From the NCBI RefSeq assembly GCF_002967075.1, contig NZ_PUGE01000011.1:1-46289 (forward strand): DNA of 46,289 nt, in the 5' to 3' direction. The notes beneath the pieces are model-generated. The model was not told the origin of the DNA. It saw nothing but the letters and a program-made list of their open reading frames with translations, and did not search any database. The DNA is from Corynebacterium sp. J010B-136 (lineage in GTDB: Bacteria; Actinomycetota; Actinomycetes; Mycobacteriales; Mycobacteriaceae). Numbering within the stretch: position 1 is the stretch's first letter; each line of letters starts with the position of its first letter. A program made the position numbers and the translations under genes. Below, in pieces: positions 8,100 through 17,473 of the stretch.

Positions 8100-9326
8100 G
8101 TGAAGGTCATTATCTACGCCGACGGCGGCTCCCGCGGCAACCCCGGCGTTGCCGGTTCCGGCACCGTTATCTATGCAGCTGACGGTTCGACGATCCTCGA
8201 TGAGATCGTTTACGTCGTGGGCAAAAAGTCCACCAATAATGTTGCCGAGTACTACGGTCTACTGCGCGGGGTTGAACGCGCAGCAGAACTGGGAGCCACC
8301 GAAGTGGAGTTTTACATGGACTCCAAACTCGTGGTGGAACAAATCAATGGCCGCTGGAAAATTAAACATCCCGATATGCAAAAGCTGGCGCTTGAGGCGA
8401 AGAAGGTCATCAACTCGTTTGATTCCTTCTCCCTTGCCTGGGTAGCGCGTGCCAAAAACTCTGTCGCCGATAAGTTGTCCAATGACGCCATGGATGCCTG
8501 CGCTGCTGGCCACCCCGTCGGTATCGTGCGCGCGGAGACAGAGTCGGCGCCTGACACGGAGCCTGCGGCGGAGGTTGCTGAGTCTGCTGCCGAGGGGACT
8601 TCGGTAGAGAATGGTGTGAAATCGGCTGCGGAGGGGGTCTCGGAAGAGACCCCGACAAAGCCCTCGACGCTGGATCCGAATGATTGGATGGGGGACCGCG
8701 GAGATATCACCCGCTTTGTGCTGTTGCGCCATGGGCAAACGCAGATGAGCGTCAACAAGCAATACTCCGGTCACACGGATGTGGAATTGACCGAACACGG
8801 GCAAAAGCAAGCCCTTGCTGCAGCACAAGCACTGGCTAATCGGGGCATCAAATTCGATGCCATCGTCGCATCCCCACTGGCGCGTTGCCAGCAGACTGCT
8901 AAGGCAGCGGCGCAAGCATTGGGTATTGATGAGATTGAAACTATCGATGACCTCATTGAGCTGGACTTTGGGCAGTGGGAAGGTGAATCATTCCACGCGG
9001 TGGATAAGCACGACGGGCGTCGGTTGCAAGAATGGATGAACGATAGTTCCGTTGAGTGCCCTGATGGCGAATCCTTGCAGCAGCTGCACCGGCGGGTGCG
9101 CCAAGTGCGCAAGCAATTACAAAAGCGCTATCCCGGTAAGACCGTGCTGGTGGTTACCCACGTCAATCCGATTAAATCCTTTATCCGCCAGGCTCTCGAC
9201 GGCAACGCGGCGGTGTTTGAGAAGGTGTTTTTGGGGTTGGCATCGATTAGCGATGTGGAATTTTGGCCCGAGGGATCCCTTGTACGCTGCGTAAATGATA
9301 TTGGGCACTTGGGTGCGCTAGAATAA
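8100..9326 (+). CDS. Bifunctional RNase HI / histidine phosphatase (Rv2228c-like)
   Basis: The N-terminal RNase HI domain (1-137) keeps all four metal-binding acids: Asp8 in YADGGSRGNPG, Glu50, Asp74 in MDSKL and Asp124. An acidic Ala/Glu linker (about 140-195) joins a phosphoglycerate-mutase-fold phosphatase with RHGQT (His211) and a second His in VVTHVNP. In mycobacteria the fusion removes RNA from RNA-DNA hybrids and acts as an alpha-ribazole-type acid phosphatase. GTG is chosen as start because AAAGGA lies nine bases upstream, whereas the TTG three codons earlier abuts it. It ends seven bases before the RNase P RNA. Confidence 0.92.
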   Translation: MKVIIYADGGSRGNPGVAGSGTVIYAADGSTILDEIVYVVGKKSTNNVAEYYGLLRGVERAAELGATEVEFYMDSKLVVEQINGRWKIKHPDMQKLALEAKKVINSFDSFSLAWVARAKNSVADKLSNDAMDACAAGHPVGIVRAETESAPDTEPAAEVAESAAEGTSVENGVKSAAEGVSEETPTKPSTLDPNDWMGDRGDITRFVLLRHGQTQMSVNKQYSGHTDVELTEHGQKQALAAAQALANRGIKFDAIVASPLARCQQTAKAAAQALGIDEIETIDDLIELDFGQWEGESFHAVDKHDGRRLQEWMNDSSVECPDGESLQQLHRRVRQVRKQLQKRYPGKTVLVVTHVNPIKSFIRQALDGNAAVFEKVFLGLASISDVEFWPEGSLVRCVNDIGHLGALE

Positions 9327-9332
9327 TTTCTC

Positions 9333-9745
<413 letters not shown>

Positions 9746-9749
<4 letters not shown>

Positions 9750-9778
9750 TTTTTCTTCTCTTTCCCTTTTTACTTTTG
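9746..9778 (+). terminator. T-rich tract after rnpB
   Basis: The last strand of helix P1 runs directly into several T runs (TTTTT, CTTCTCTTTCCC, TTTTT). A U-rich tract right after P1 is a plausible 3' end for the RNA. There is no separate local hairpin. Confidence 0.4.
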
Positions 9779-9816
9779 CCCCGCGAAAGTAGAAAATTCT
9801 GGAACAATGGGACAGC

Positions 9817-11217
9817 ATGAAGTTATATGCTGCGCACCTCGATTTAAGCTCCATCGCCCATGAGTTTAAAATCCCTCTGGCCTTTGACAACAGTGTTACT
9901 GATGCAGCGGCGCATGCGCACGATAGGTTCTCTGCGCTGCGTAAAGATATGCGCGATATACCGCTGGTGACCATTGATCCAAAAGGTTCGATGGACCTAG
10001 ACCAGGCCGTCTTTATTGATAAACCAGCGAGTGGGGCAGGCTATATCGTCTACTACGCCATCGCGGATGTTGCCGCGTTCGTGGAACCGGGCGGAGTCAT
10101 TGAGCGTGAGTCTTTACAGCGTGGCCAAACGATTTATCTGCCCGGGGAGCCAGCACGCCTGCATCCACCAGAGCTTTCAGAAGGGGAAGCGTCATTGCTT
10201 CCTGGTGTTGACCGTCCCGCAGTGATGTGGACTTTTCACCTCGATGCAGCCGGTGAAGTAGAAACTTTTCATGCAGAACGCGCGCTGGTGCGCTCGCGTG
10301 CGCGCCTAGATTATGAGCAGGCCCACCAAGATTTAATGGAAGGTCAGCTGCATTCGTCGATTGCCTTGCTGCCGGAGGTGGGCAAATTACGCCAGGCATC
10401 CTCACTGCGCAGGCACGCGATTTCCTTGCGGTTGCCATCGCAAAGCGTTGAGCTTAACGATGATGGCCAATACGAATTAATCATTGAGCCTCGCCATGAA
10501 ATCATGGACTATAACTCTGAGATCTCACTGCTTACGGGCATGTGCGCGGGCCAGCTCATGGCTGAACATGGTGTTGGTTTCTTGCGTACCCTGCCTGCGG
10601 CTACACCGGAAGCGGAGGAGGAGTTTCGCCGCGGTATTGCAGCATTAGGCTACGACATTGGCGAGCACAGCATCACGGAATTTTTGCTCTCGATTAATGC
10701 CGACGAACCCCGCGGTATGGCGGCGATGCGCCTTGCACAAAGGTTGCTGCGCGGGGCTGATTATGTGTGGCTTGGCGATGGGGAAGCGGAAATCCATGCG
10801 GGCATCGGCGGCTACTACGCCCACGTCACCGCGCCACTGCGCCGATTGGTAGACCGCTTCGGCTCTGAGGTGTGTCTCGCGCTATGCGCTGGTGAAGAGA
10901 TTCCACAGTGGGCAGAAGACAAAGCCGACGAAGTTATTTCCTCGATGCGGCGAAGCTCGCAGCTAGCATCGCAGGTAGAAAAGGCCGTGCTGAACTGGCT
11001 GGAAGCCCGCGTCCTGCAACCCTGGGTCGGGCACAACTTCGAAGCCGTGGTGCTTAGCGCGGATAAGGAAAAGAACAAGGCGTCCGTGTTTCTCACCCAG
11101 CCGCCAGTGCTTGCCGATGTCGTGGGCGCCCCGCCCGAGGGCCACAGCGTCCACGTGTCACTGATTACCGCCGACCCCGATGCCCGCGAGGTGAAATTCG
11201 CGTGGCCTGCGGATTAG
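9817..11217 (+). CDS. RNB-domain ribonuclease (RNase II/R-like, short form)
   Basis: This is a predicted 3'-5' exoribonuclease. The catalytic motif DPKGSMDLDQAVF carries the acidic metal ligands Asp54, Asp60 and Asp62, followed by YYAIADVAAFV, typical of the RNB fold. At 466 residues it is essentially a stand-alone RNB domain: the N-terminal cold-shock domains and the C-terminal S1 domain of RNase II and R are absent or very reduced, a form common in actinobacteria. The gene follows rnpB by about 65 bases and converges on the galactokinase-like gene. Confidence 0.88.
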   Translation: MKLYAAHLDLSSIAHEFKIPLAFDNSVTDAAAHAHDRFSALRKDMRDIPLVTIDPKGSMDLDQAVFIDKPASGAGYIVYYAIADVAAFVEPGGVIERESLQRGQTIYLPGEPARLHPPELSEGEASLLPGVDRPAVMWTFHLDAAGEVETFHAERALVRSRARLDYEQAHQDLMEGQLHSSIALLPEVGKLRQASSLRRHAISLRLPSQSVELNDDGQYELIIEPRHEIMDYNSEISLLTGMCAGQLMAEHGVGFLRTLPAATPEAEEEFRRGIAALGYDIGEHSITEFLLSINADEPRGMAAMRLAQRLLRGADYVWLGDGEAEIHAGIGGYYAHVTAPLRRLVDRFGSEVCLALCAGEEIPQWAEDKADEVISSMRRSSQLASQVEKAVLNWLEARVLQPWVGHNFEAVVLSADKEKNKASVFLTQPPVLADVVGAPPEGHSVHVSLITADPDAREVKFAWPAD

Positions 11218-11241
11218 GCGCAGCTAGCCTATGCCTAATCC
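11211..11241. terminator. Hairpin between convergent genes
   Basis: GGATTAGGC and GCCTAATCC form a 9-bp perfect stem with a 13-base loop. The left arm includes the stop codon of the RNB nuclease gene. It is followed by TATTATTTA and lies just before the end of the opposing gene, so it may serve both. Confidence 0.6.
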
Positions 11242-11243
11242 TA

Positions 11244-12527
11244 TTATTTAGAAAGGAATTCAACAAGGGCTTCGGTGCCGTGGACAACGGGAACCACGAT
11301 AAGCCCATCGGCAGCAAAATCAGCGGCGAAATTCTCCGCGCGCTCACTTGGGACAAAAGTTAATACGGCATTGGAGGTGCCAGCTGACCCGGCGCGTGCT
11401 GAGAGCGCGCGCCGGGCAATGGCTAATTCACTCAGTGCATCGGCGTTATCGAGACCATAGTAGGTGCGCAGATCCTGCTGCGAGAGCGCCAAGATAGTGC
11501 CGAGCTCACTCCACGCACCTGAGCGCAACGCACGTGCGACCTGGTGGGTGCGGGTGGTTTCTGCTTCATAAAAGCGCAGCCATCCGGATGCTTCGGCAAT
11601 AGTGGGCTGGCCTTTGGACCCATGAACCTTGTGCACAGCGTTAAGCCAGTCCAATACCCGCTCTGGGGCATCGGGCAACAGACGCAAAGATTCGGTACCA
11701 AAAGCGTGGCTGGCATCATCGACAAACTGGCGGCGCTGCGCAATGCCTGCGGCCTGGTCAGGAACATCCGCACCCGCTGGGAAAAGCACAAAAGCACGCT
11801 GGGCCCCAGAGATAGGTGCAGCAGCTTTAGTGACCGAATGATCGGCGTAATCAATGATGCTGACCGAACCTTCTTCGGTGCGCAATGCTGCGGTATGACG
11901 CGCTGGCAAGGAAGGCAATGAGGAGAAAGTATCAACAGCCTGCGTGCAGACTTCCGCGATCCGCGCACGCGTAGGCGGATCCAGCTCGGTGTTGTCTGGA
12001 AGCATTGCTAAGGCGACTGCGACATCGGCAGCTGAGAGTGCACCCATGCCGGCATCACGCGGAATATCGCTGACAATCGTCACATCAGCGCCAGCGGTTT
12101 CACGCGAGAGCAACTGACGGTTAATCATGGTCCAAATAACCCCGCCGATGCGCGCGGCCAATCCACCCTGGGGCAGTGGCGGAACCGTCGGGCGGCCTTG
12201 CTCATCGATACCTGGCTGTTGTTGGGCAAAGCGCTTGGCCAGCTCATCTAGCTCGATAGCGTCATCGGTGTGCTTTTCACCTTCTGGAGTGGTCTCAATG
12301 AGACGCACTTGAACTTTGCCATCGGTGCGAGGGGACACCGCGGCTGCGGCGCGCAGCTCTGAGATTCCCATGACGACGATGCCACCGAAGTGCCCCGCGT
12401 GCTCACCTGCAATTGACCATGTGCCCGGGGCGCTAGCAACCGCCTGCGCAGTATGTCCTGCGTGTGCGGTGTGTGCTTCCTGCGCGCGCGTGGAAGCTAA
12501 AGAAGTGGGTGCGGGCCACATCGGCAT
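11244..12527 (-). CDS. Galactokinase-like GHMP-family protein
   Basis: The 427-residue protein has the galactokinase layout. A substrate-loop relative, PGTWSIAGEHAGHFGG, stands at about 34-49, and an ATP-loop relative, DIPRDAGMGALSAADVA, is near 154-170. Both motifs are degenerate: the consensus PGRVNLIGEHTDYNGG loses the Arg and the sugar-binding Asp, and the usual Gly-Leu-Ser-Ser-Ser P-loop becomes GMGALSA. No galT, galE or transporter lies nearby. It may therefore act on another small molecule or be regulatory. AAGGAG stands ten bases before the ATG. It is transcribed divergently from the small acidic protein gene. Confidence 0.78.
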   Translation of the reverse strand: MPMWPAPTSLASTRAQEAHTAHAGHTAQAVASAPGTWSIAGEHAGHFGGIVVMGISELRAAAAVSPRTDGKVQVRLIETTPEGEKHTDDAIELDELAKRFAQQQPGIDEQGRPTVPPLPQGGLAARIGGVIWTMINRQLLSRETAGADVTIVSDIPRDAGMGALSAADVAVALAMLPDNTELDPPTRARIAEVCTQAVDTFSSLPSLPARHTAALRTEEGSVSIIDYADHSVTKAAAPISGAQRAFVLFPAGADVPDQAAGIAQRRQFVDDASHAFGTESLRLLPDAPERVLDWLNAVHKVHGSKGQPTIAEASGWLRFYEAETTRTHQVARALRSGAWSELGTILALSQQDLRTYYGLDNADALSELAIARRALSARAGSAGTSNAVLTFVPSERAENFAADFAADGLIVVPVVHGTEALVEFLSK

Positions 12528-12698
12528 GCTGATCGAGCTCCTTGCATGTGGGGTAGAAAAATTACTGGGTCGAGCTAATTACCTTAATAGTTTAGCGGGC
12601 GCGATAAATACCGCGGCGGTAGTGTGGGAAAGCATAAGCCATCTGGTGGCTTTTCCAACAAAGATAACGACCGATAGTTAATTGAGAAGGAGATGCTC

Positions 12699-12911
12699 AT
12701 GGCCGCAGAAGTTAGCCAATGGTACTTTGACCCATCCACCGGTGAGGTCTCTCAAGGCAAGCAAGCCGGATGGGAAAACCGCATGGGCCCTTATGATTCT
12801 GAATCAGAAGCCCGCTCCGCGCTCGAAATTGCAGCTGCCCGCAATAAGGCAGCTGATAATGAAGACGACGAAGATGATGACTGGGGCGAAGCCCCATCCT
12901 GGAAGAAGTAG
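12699..12911 (+). CDS. Small conserved acidic protein
   Basis: This 70-residue soluble protein opens with an aromatic segment (WYFDPSTGEVSQG, WENRMGPYDSESEA) resembling the short repeats of small actinobacterial SPOR-like proteins. It ends in an acidic stretch (EDDEDDDWGE). AAGGAG (12687-12692) is six bases before the chosen ATG; an in-frame ATG at 12693 would touch it. Its function is unknown. The stop lies only eight bases from the end of the opposing CYTH/CHAD gene. Confidence 0.75.
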   Translation: MAAEVSQWYFDPSTGEVSQGKQAGWENRMGPYDSESEARSALEIAAARNKAADNEDDEDDDWGEAPSWKK

Positions 12912-12919
12912 CGAAGAGT

Positions 12920-14773
12920 TTACTTTTCCATCTGCTTCTTTAGAGGTTTGAAGGCTTGCTTGATGTCTTTGATGCAAGCCTCATAATCTTCTAAGGCTTC
13001 CAAGCCAATTGCGCGCTCACGCTGATACAACAGGCCGTAGCCAAAGGTATCCTCGCCGCGACGACGTGCGGCTTGCGCCAGATGCAGTAGTTTGTCACGC
13101 GAAGTTACAGAATCCTGGAAATCTCCAAGCACTGACTGCATCTTCTTACAGGCAGCATAAAGCCCCTTGGTTTTCAGCTTCGTGGCTGCACCTGCTGCCT
13201 CTGCGGCATAACGCAGTTTCTTCGCGGCCTTGCGCATGTCGTGGTAGTACTCTTCGCGCTCATGCAGCGACAGCTCATCATTATGCCAATTCTTAGCTGC
13301 CTTCTTATGGCGCTTGAGCAGTTTCTGGTACGCCTCATCCAAGTGCGCAGCTAAGACCCGCTCCATCTCCTTGGCAGCCTTTTTAGCCGCTGCTTTGGCC
13401 TCAGCCTTTTCTTCCTTCTCAGACTTCTGCGGCTGTTCGCTTAGCTCTTCAGCTGCCTTATCCTCGTCACCTTCGAGCGCACCATCGGCCTCGAGGTTCT
13501 CGAGGGCCTCGGAACTCTCGGGGGCCTCGGGAGTTGAAAGAACCACTGCGTCGGTGTCTTCGGAGGCGGCATCAGCCAAGGAAGAATCCGAACCTTGTTC
13601 AGATTCAGGCGCAGCCGTTTCAAGAGGAGGGTGCGCTAAAAGATCATCGAGGGAGTCGAGCAATTCCAAGTAGCGCTCGGAATCAAGGGCGGCTACTGCC
13701 TTGCGGTGTGCGCGGGTGTACTCGCGGCCCATATCGTTGGCGATGTGGTTGCGGGTGTTTTCATCTAAAGTATCGGAATCTTCAGCGGCAAGAAGCGACT
13801 GCCAGCGCTGGTCAACAACTTCCGCATCACGTGCAAGACCAAGGATGCTAGCGAGTAACTTCAATTCGGCTTCAATGTGCGCAATCTTTTCGCCGCTAAT
13901 GACACCGTGGAAAGTTTCCATGTGGCTGCGCAGCTCCCGAGTGGCCACGCGCATTTGGTGGATGGAATCCCACTCATCGGCGCGCACCTTCGGGTCATAG
14001 GCCACCAGCTTGTCACGATTTGCAGCAAGTGCTTTGACTACTGCTGCAGCCGGGGACTTTTTATCCACGTCGGGTTTCAAAAGCGATGGGGGCAGGGGAG
14101 CGTTATTAACAGAATCGCCCAAAGCCGAGGCGAGTTTGGAAGGTGATGCGGAGACCCGTGCGCCGGCGGCAATAAATTGCTTGGTCGCAGTGCGGATGAA
14201 AGAGGTACCTTCCTCTGAACCAGGAAGATCGCCAGCCAATTCAATTTCCCACTCACGCCAGGAGGTTTGCTGACCACCAGGAAGAAAAGAAAATGCGGTG
14301 ACATGGTCATCACAAAACTCTGCGCGGGCAACACCAGACGCGTCCACTAAGACCTGTTCGGTGCGTTGGTTATCGACTTGCGCAATAGGCTCGACTGGAT
14401 GATTGCGGATGATGCTGCGCACATGGGTGAGAAGCTGTGCCGGCACGGTATAAACACCATCAACTGCCTCACCCAGCTCGTGATGAAGTTCCGTGCGACC
14501 AGCAGAGCTAGGCAGTTTAATGTGCCAGCCGTCATCATGCCCGCCGGTGCGCCGGCGCAGCGTGATCTTGGCGCGCGTTAAACGCAAGTCCTTGGTGTCG
14601 TAGTAAATGGCAGACAAAGACTCCGAGCGCGTGGTGCCGATATCCGCAATACCTGGAAGGTCGGTCAACACTGGGGTGGGTAAGTCCTGCGAGACGGAAA
14701 ATTTCGCTTCAACTTCTAGAAATTTCGAAACTGACTTAGCTGACTTTTCCGTCTTTCCTGGCTGTGCGGACAT
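12920..14773 (-). CDS. CYTH and CHAD domain protein
   Basis: The N-terminal CYTH (triphosphate tunnel) domain starts with the signature FLEVEAKF (ExExK at Glu20, Glu22, Lys24). The C-terminal helical CHAD domain carries HQMRVATRELR (272-282) and a second histidine-rich half (HDMRKAAKKLRYAAE). CHAD domains bind polyphosphate and CYTH domains hydrolyse triphosphates (family knowledge). A roughly 90-residue acidic, Ala/Glu-rich insert (about 384-471) splits the CHAD domain. The ATG at MSAQPGK is preferred: GAGGGTGGG lies just upstream, and the earlier possible start adds 24 unconserved residues. Confidence 0.88.
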   Translation of the reverse strand: MSAQPGKTEKSAKSVSKFLEVEAKFSVSQDLPTPVLTDLPGIADIGTTRSESLSAIYYDTKDLRLTRAKITLRRRTGGHDDGWHIKLPSSAGRTELHHELGEAVDGVYTVPAQLLTHVRSIIRNHPVEPIAQVDNQRTEQVLVDASGVARAEFCDDHVTAFSFLPGGQQTSWREWEIELAGDLPGSEEGTSFIRTATKQFIAAGARVSASPSKLASALGDSVNNAPLPPSLLKPDVDKKSPAAAVVKALAANRDKLVAYDPKVRADEWDSIHQMRVATRELRSHMETFHGVISGEKIAHIEAELKLLASILGLARDAEVVDQRWQSLLAAEDSDTLDENTRNHIANDMGREYTRAHRKAVAALDSERYLELLDSLDDLLAHPPLETAAPESEQGSDSSLADAASEDTDAVVLSTPEAPESSEALENLEADGALEGDEDKAAEELSEQPQKSEKEEKAEAKAAAKKAAKEMERVLAAHLDEAYQKLLKRHKKAAKNWHNDELSLHEREEYYHDMRKAAKKLRYAAEAAGAATKLKTKGLYAACKKMQSVLGDFQDSVTSRDKLLHLAQAARRRGEDTFGYGLLYQRERAIGLEALEDYEACIKDIKQAFKPLKKQMEK

Positions 14774-14881
14774 TGACCCACCCTCTGCTTTAAATGCGCT
14801 GTTGTAATAGACGTGCTTTCTTTTACCAACCTTACCGTGTCTCATCCCAGCTGGCTGGGCGAAGAAAGCTGCAGCGAAAGC

Positions 14882-15991
14882 TTAGGAAGCAAGCTGATTG
14901 CGGCCGGTGCGAATGCCAGATTTATCACCGCCAAGGTGCGAGCGCTCTGCGGCATCGACCCCATCGATAATGCCGCGCATGTGGTTCATCGAGAGATTCA
15001 TACTTGACAGATTAGGGAAGAGGTCTTGGAGGGCTTCTTCTGCATTGGTTTGGCGGCGCGCCAGCGCAGGAAGTGCCCGTGAGGTGATTTCATATTGGCG
15101 CTTATCAGAATTTTCCTGCTCATCCGAAGTGCTGTTATTAGTACTTTCCTGGTGTTGTTGTGCAGCGGCAATGTTGGCCTCATGCAGCAACTCATGAATC
15201 TTGCCGGCATAGGCCAACATGAAGCTGCGCCGATAGGAAGCAGTTTGGCCATCTTCGGTGGCAAGCTTGGCGCCTTCAGAGTTGGTCATAAACCAGGCCC
15301 GCTGGCGATTAAGCGAAGAGAAAAGATCGACGATGTGCTCAGCATCATCGCGGGTCGCCATGACCGTGCAAATACCTAGATCTGATAGCAGCACGGCTGT
15401 TCCGCCATTGGCACAAGCTACTGATGACAGCAGCGACATTTGGTGTTTGACCCACGGCGCAGCAATACGCACGCGCACAGCGACGACTTCTTCGGCGGAA
15501 TTTTCTAGCTCATCTAATACTTGGTCAATGCGATACTGCTGACGCAGATTCTGCGCCTTCGCAATGAGCGCATCTGCTTCATCTTCAAATTGGGTGGACT
15601 CGGCCTTCGCTAATAAGCCCTGAATTTTGTCATGCATTTTCTTTTGCTTCGGGTCGCTAAATTGCGGCTCGGCGGAGGAGACCACCTCAGCATCACGCAG
15701 AAAAGGTAGCCGGTAAAGCTTATCGATCCACGCGTGAATCGTGCGTGGTTTTAACGTAGTGGATAAAGATAAGTCATAGTCGCTGGGACGGTAACTAAGC
15801 CAGGCATGGCGGATTTTTCCAATTCCAATGCGCGCGGGGATTTGGGGTGCTGCTTTTTCTAACACGGCCGCTGCCGCAGGGCCTAAAACGTGCTGTAAGT
15901 CCAGTGGCATCCAGCCACGTTGGGCAACGGTAGTGATGTCGTGGATTAAGGCGCGTACTAAATGCGGGTCTAAATGGTGCAGGCGGTTCAT
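14882..15991 (-). CDS. DUF2786-domain protein
   Basis: The 369-residue soluble protein contains the DUF2786 motif at about 118-155 (KIQGLLAKAESTQFEDEADA followed by LIAKAQNLRQQY). The remainder has no recognised catalytic motif. It has a helical N-terminus and a mixed C-terminal half with the GICTVMATRDDAEH and MLAYAGKIHELL segments seen in other family members. AAAGGAA precedes the ATG. It is divergent from glnA2 with about 130 bases between. Function unknown. Confidence 0.8.
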   Translation of the reverse strand: MNRLHHLDPHLVRALIHDITTVAQRGWMPLDLQHVLGPAAAAVLEKAAPQIPARIGIGKIRHAWLSYRPSDYDLSLSTTLKPRTIHAWIDKLYRLPFLRDAEVVSSAEPQFSDPKQKKMHDKIQGLLAKAESTQFEDEADALIAKAQNLRQQYRIDQVLDELENSAEEVVAVRVRIAAPWVKHQMSLLSSVACANGGTAVLLSDLGICTVMATRDDAEHIVDLFSSLNRQRAWFMTNSEGAKLATEDGQTASYRRSFMLAYAGKIHELLHEANIAAAQQHQESTNNSTSDEQENSDKRQYEITSRALPALARRQTNAEEALQDLFPNLSSMNLSMNHMRGIIDGVDAAERSHLGGDKSGIRTGRNQLAS

Positions 15992-16120
15992 AGTAAAATT
16001 CCTTTACTTTTAAAACGTTGGGTCAATCTATTTAGACTGCGCACATTCTTTAAAGGTTCACGAAACGCTTTCGGGGTTTTACGTCACCTCGGGTGGGTAG
16101 TTTCTACTAAGGTCAAAACC

Positions 16121-17458
16121 ATGAGTAGCCAACACGAATTCGTCCTGCGCACCGTTGAAGAACGCGATATTCGCTTCGTTCGATTGTGGTTTACAGATCT
16201 CATGGGCGGATTGAAATCAGTGGTAATGAGCCCATCTGAGCTGGAATCAGCTTTCGATGAAGGCGTGGGCTTTGACGGCTCGTCCATTGAGGGCTTCTCG
16301 CGGATTTCGGAATCGGACAATATCGCGATGCCAGATCCGTCGACTTTCCAGGTCTTGCCCTTTGAACAAGAAGTACCGGATATGCAGGCAGCCCGGATGT
16401 TTTGTGATGTGGTCATGCCGGATGGCCAGCCTTCCTTGATTGACCCGCGCCATATTTTGCGCCGGCAAGTCCAGGCCGCGGCAGGCGATGGTTTTACGTG
16501 CATGGCATCACCGGAGATTGAGTTCTTCCTTCTCAAGCAGACCATCGACATTGAAGATTTGCAGCCCACTGATAACGGCGGCTACTTTGACCAGGCCACC
16601 TATAATGATGTGCCGCTGTTTCGGCGGGAAGCAATCTTGGCACTGGAATCGATGGGGATTGCGACAGAGTTCTCGCACCATGAAACAGCACCCGGGCAAC
16701 AAGAAATCGACCTGCGCCATGCCGATGTCATGACCATGGCCGACAACATCATGACCTTCCGCTACATCATCAAGCAGGTAGCAGTCCGTCAAGGTGTAAG
16801 CGCGACCTTTATGCCCAAGCCTTTTGAACAGTGGTCTGGTTCCGGCATGCACACCCACTTGTCGCTATTTGAAGGTGAATCCAATGCCTTCCACGATCCA
16901 GATGATGAATTTTCTTTGTCTGAAACCGCCAAGCAATTTATCGCCGGCATTTTGGAGCACGCCCCGGAATTTACGGCGATTACCAATCAGTGGTCGAATT
17001 CCTATAAGCGCCTGCAATTTGGTAACGAAGCCCCGGGTGCTGCGACCTGGGGAGTCTCAAACCGCTCGGCGATGGTACGGGTTCCTACCTACCGCCTGGG
17101 CAAAGAAGAATCTCGCCGCGTGGAAATTCGCTCCGTTGACGCGGGCGTCAACCCTTATTTGGGCTACGCAGTGCTGCTGGCAGCCGGGCTCAAAGGCATT
17201 CGCGAAGGCTATGAATTAGGCGATCCAGCTGAAGACGATGTGCATTCGCTAACCCGCCGCGAACGCCGCGCGATGGGGTATAAGGATCTGCCTACTTCGT
17301 TAGACCACAGTTTGCGCATGCTGGAAGGCTCGGACTTTGTCGCCGAAGTGCTAGGTGAGCATGTCTTTGAATTCTTCCTGCGCACGAAATGGGATGAGTG
17401 GCACAACTATCAAAAGCAGATCACCAAATTTGAACTATCTAATAATCTCAATCTTTAA
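16121..17458 (+). CDS. glnA2: Glutamine synthetase, GlnA2 type
   Basis: This is a GSI-alpha-type ATP-dependent synthetase family member. The N-terminal VRLWFTDLMGGLKSV, the GVGFDGSSIEGF loop, ASPEIEFFLL (metal-binding Glu) and GMHTHLSLFEG are all present over 445 residues. The tyrosine adenylylation motif of GlnA (YxLPPEE) is missing; the corresponding part reads MGYKDLPTSLD, so GlnE should not control this enzyme. The ATG is chosen from AAGG upstream and alignment with the family; an upstream in-frame extension of 49 codons is unsupported. glnE starts 15 bases after its stop, giving an operon. Confidence 0.95.
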   Translation: MSSQHEFVLRTVEERDIRFVRLWFTDLMGGLKSVVMSPSELESAFDEGVGFDGSSIEGFSRISESDNIAMPDPSTFQVLPFEQEVPDMQAARMFCDVVMPDGQPSLIDPRHILRRQVQAAAGDGFTCMASPEIEFFLLKQTIDIEDLQPTDNGGYFDQATYNDVPLFRREAILALESMGIATEFSHHETAPGQQEIDLRHADVMTMADNIMTFRYIIKQVAVRQGVSATFMPKPFEQWSGSGMHTHLSLFEGESNAFHDPDDEFSLSETAKQFIAGILEHAPEFTAITNQWSNSYKRLQFGNEAPGAATWGVSNRSAMVRVPTYRLGKEESRRVEIRSVDAGVNPYLGYAVLLAAGLKGIREGYELGDPAEDDVHSLTRRERRAMGYKDLPTSLDHSLRMLEGSDFVAEVLGEHVFEFFLRTKWDEWHNYQKQITKFELSNNLNL

Positions 17459-17473
17459 AAGGACAAGCTTTTA

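Noticed and set aside
15974..16120. Longer glnA2 protein with 49 extra N-terminal residues
   Set aside because: The extension overlaps the divergent DUF2786 start and promoter region, and GlnA2 proteins begin near the ATG at 16121.
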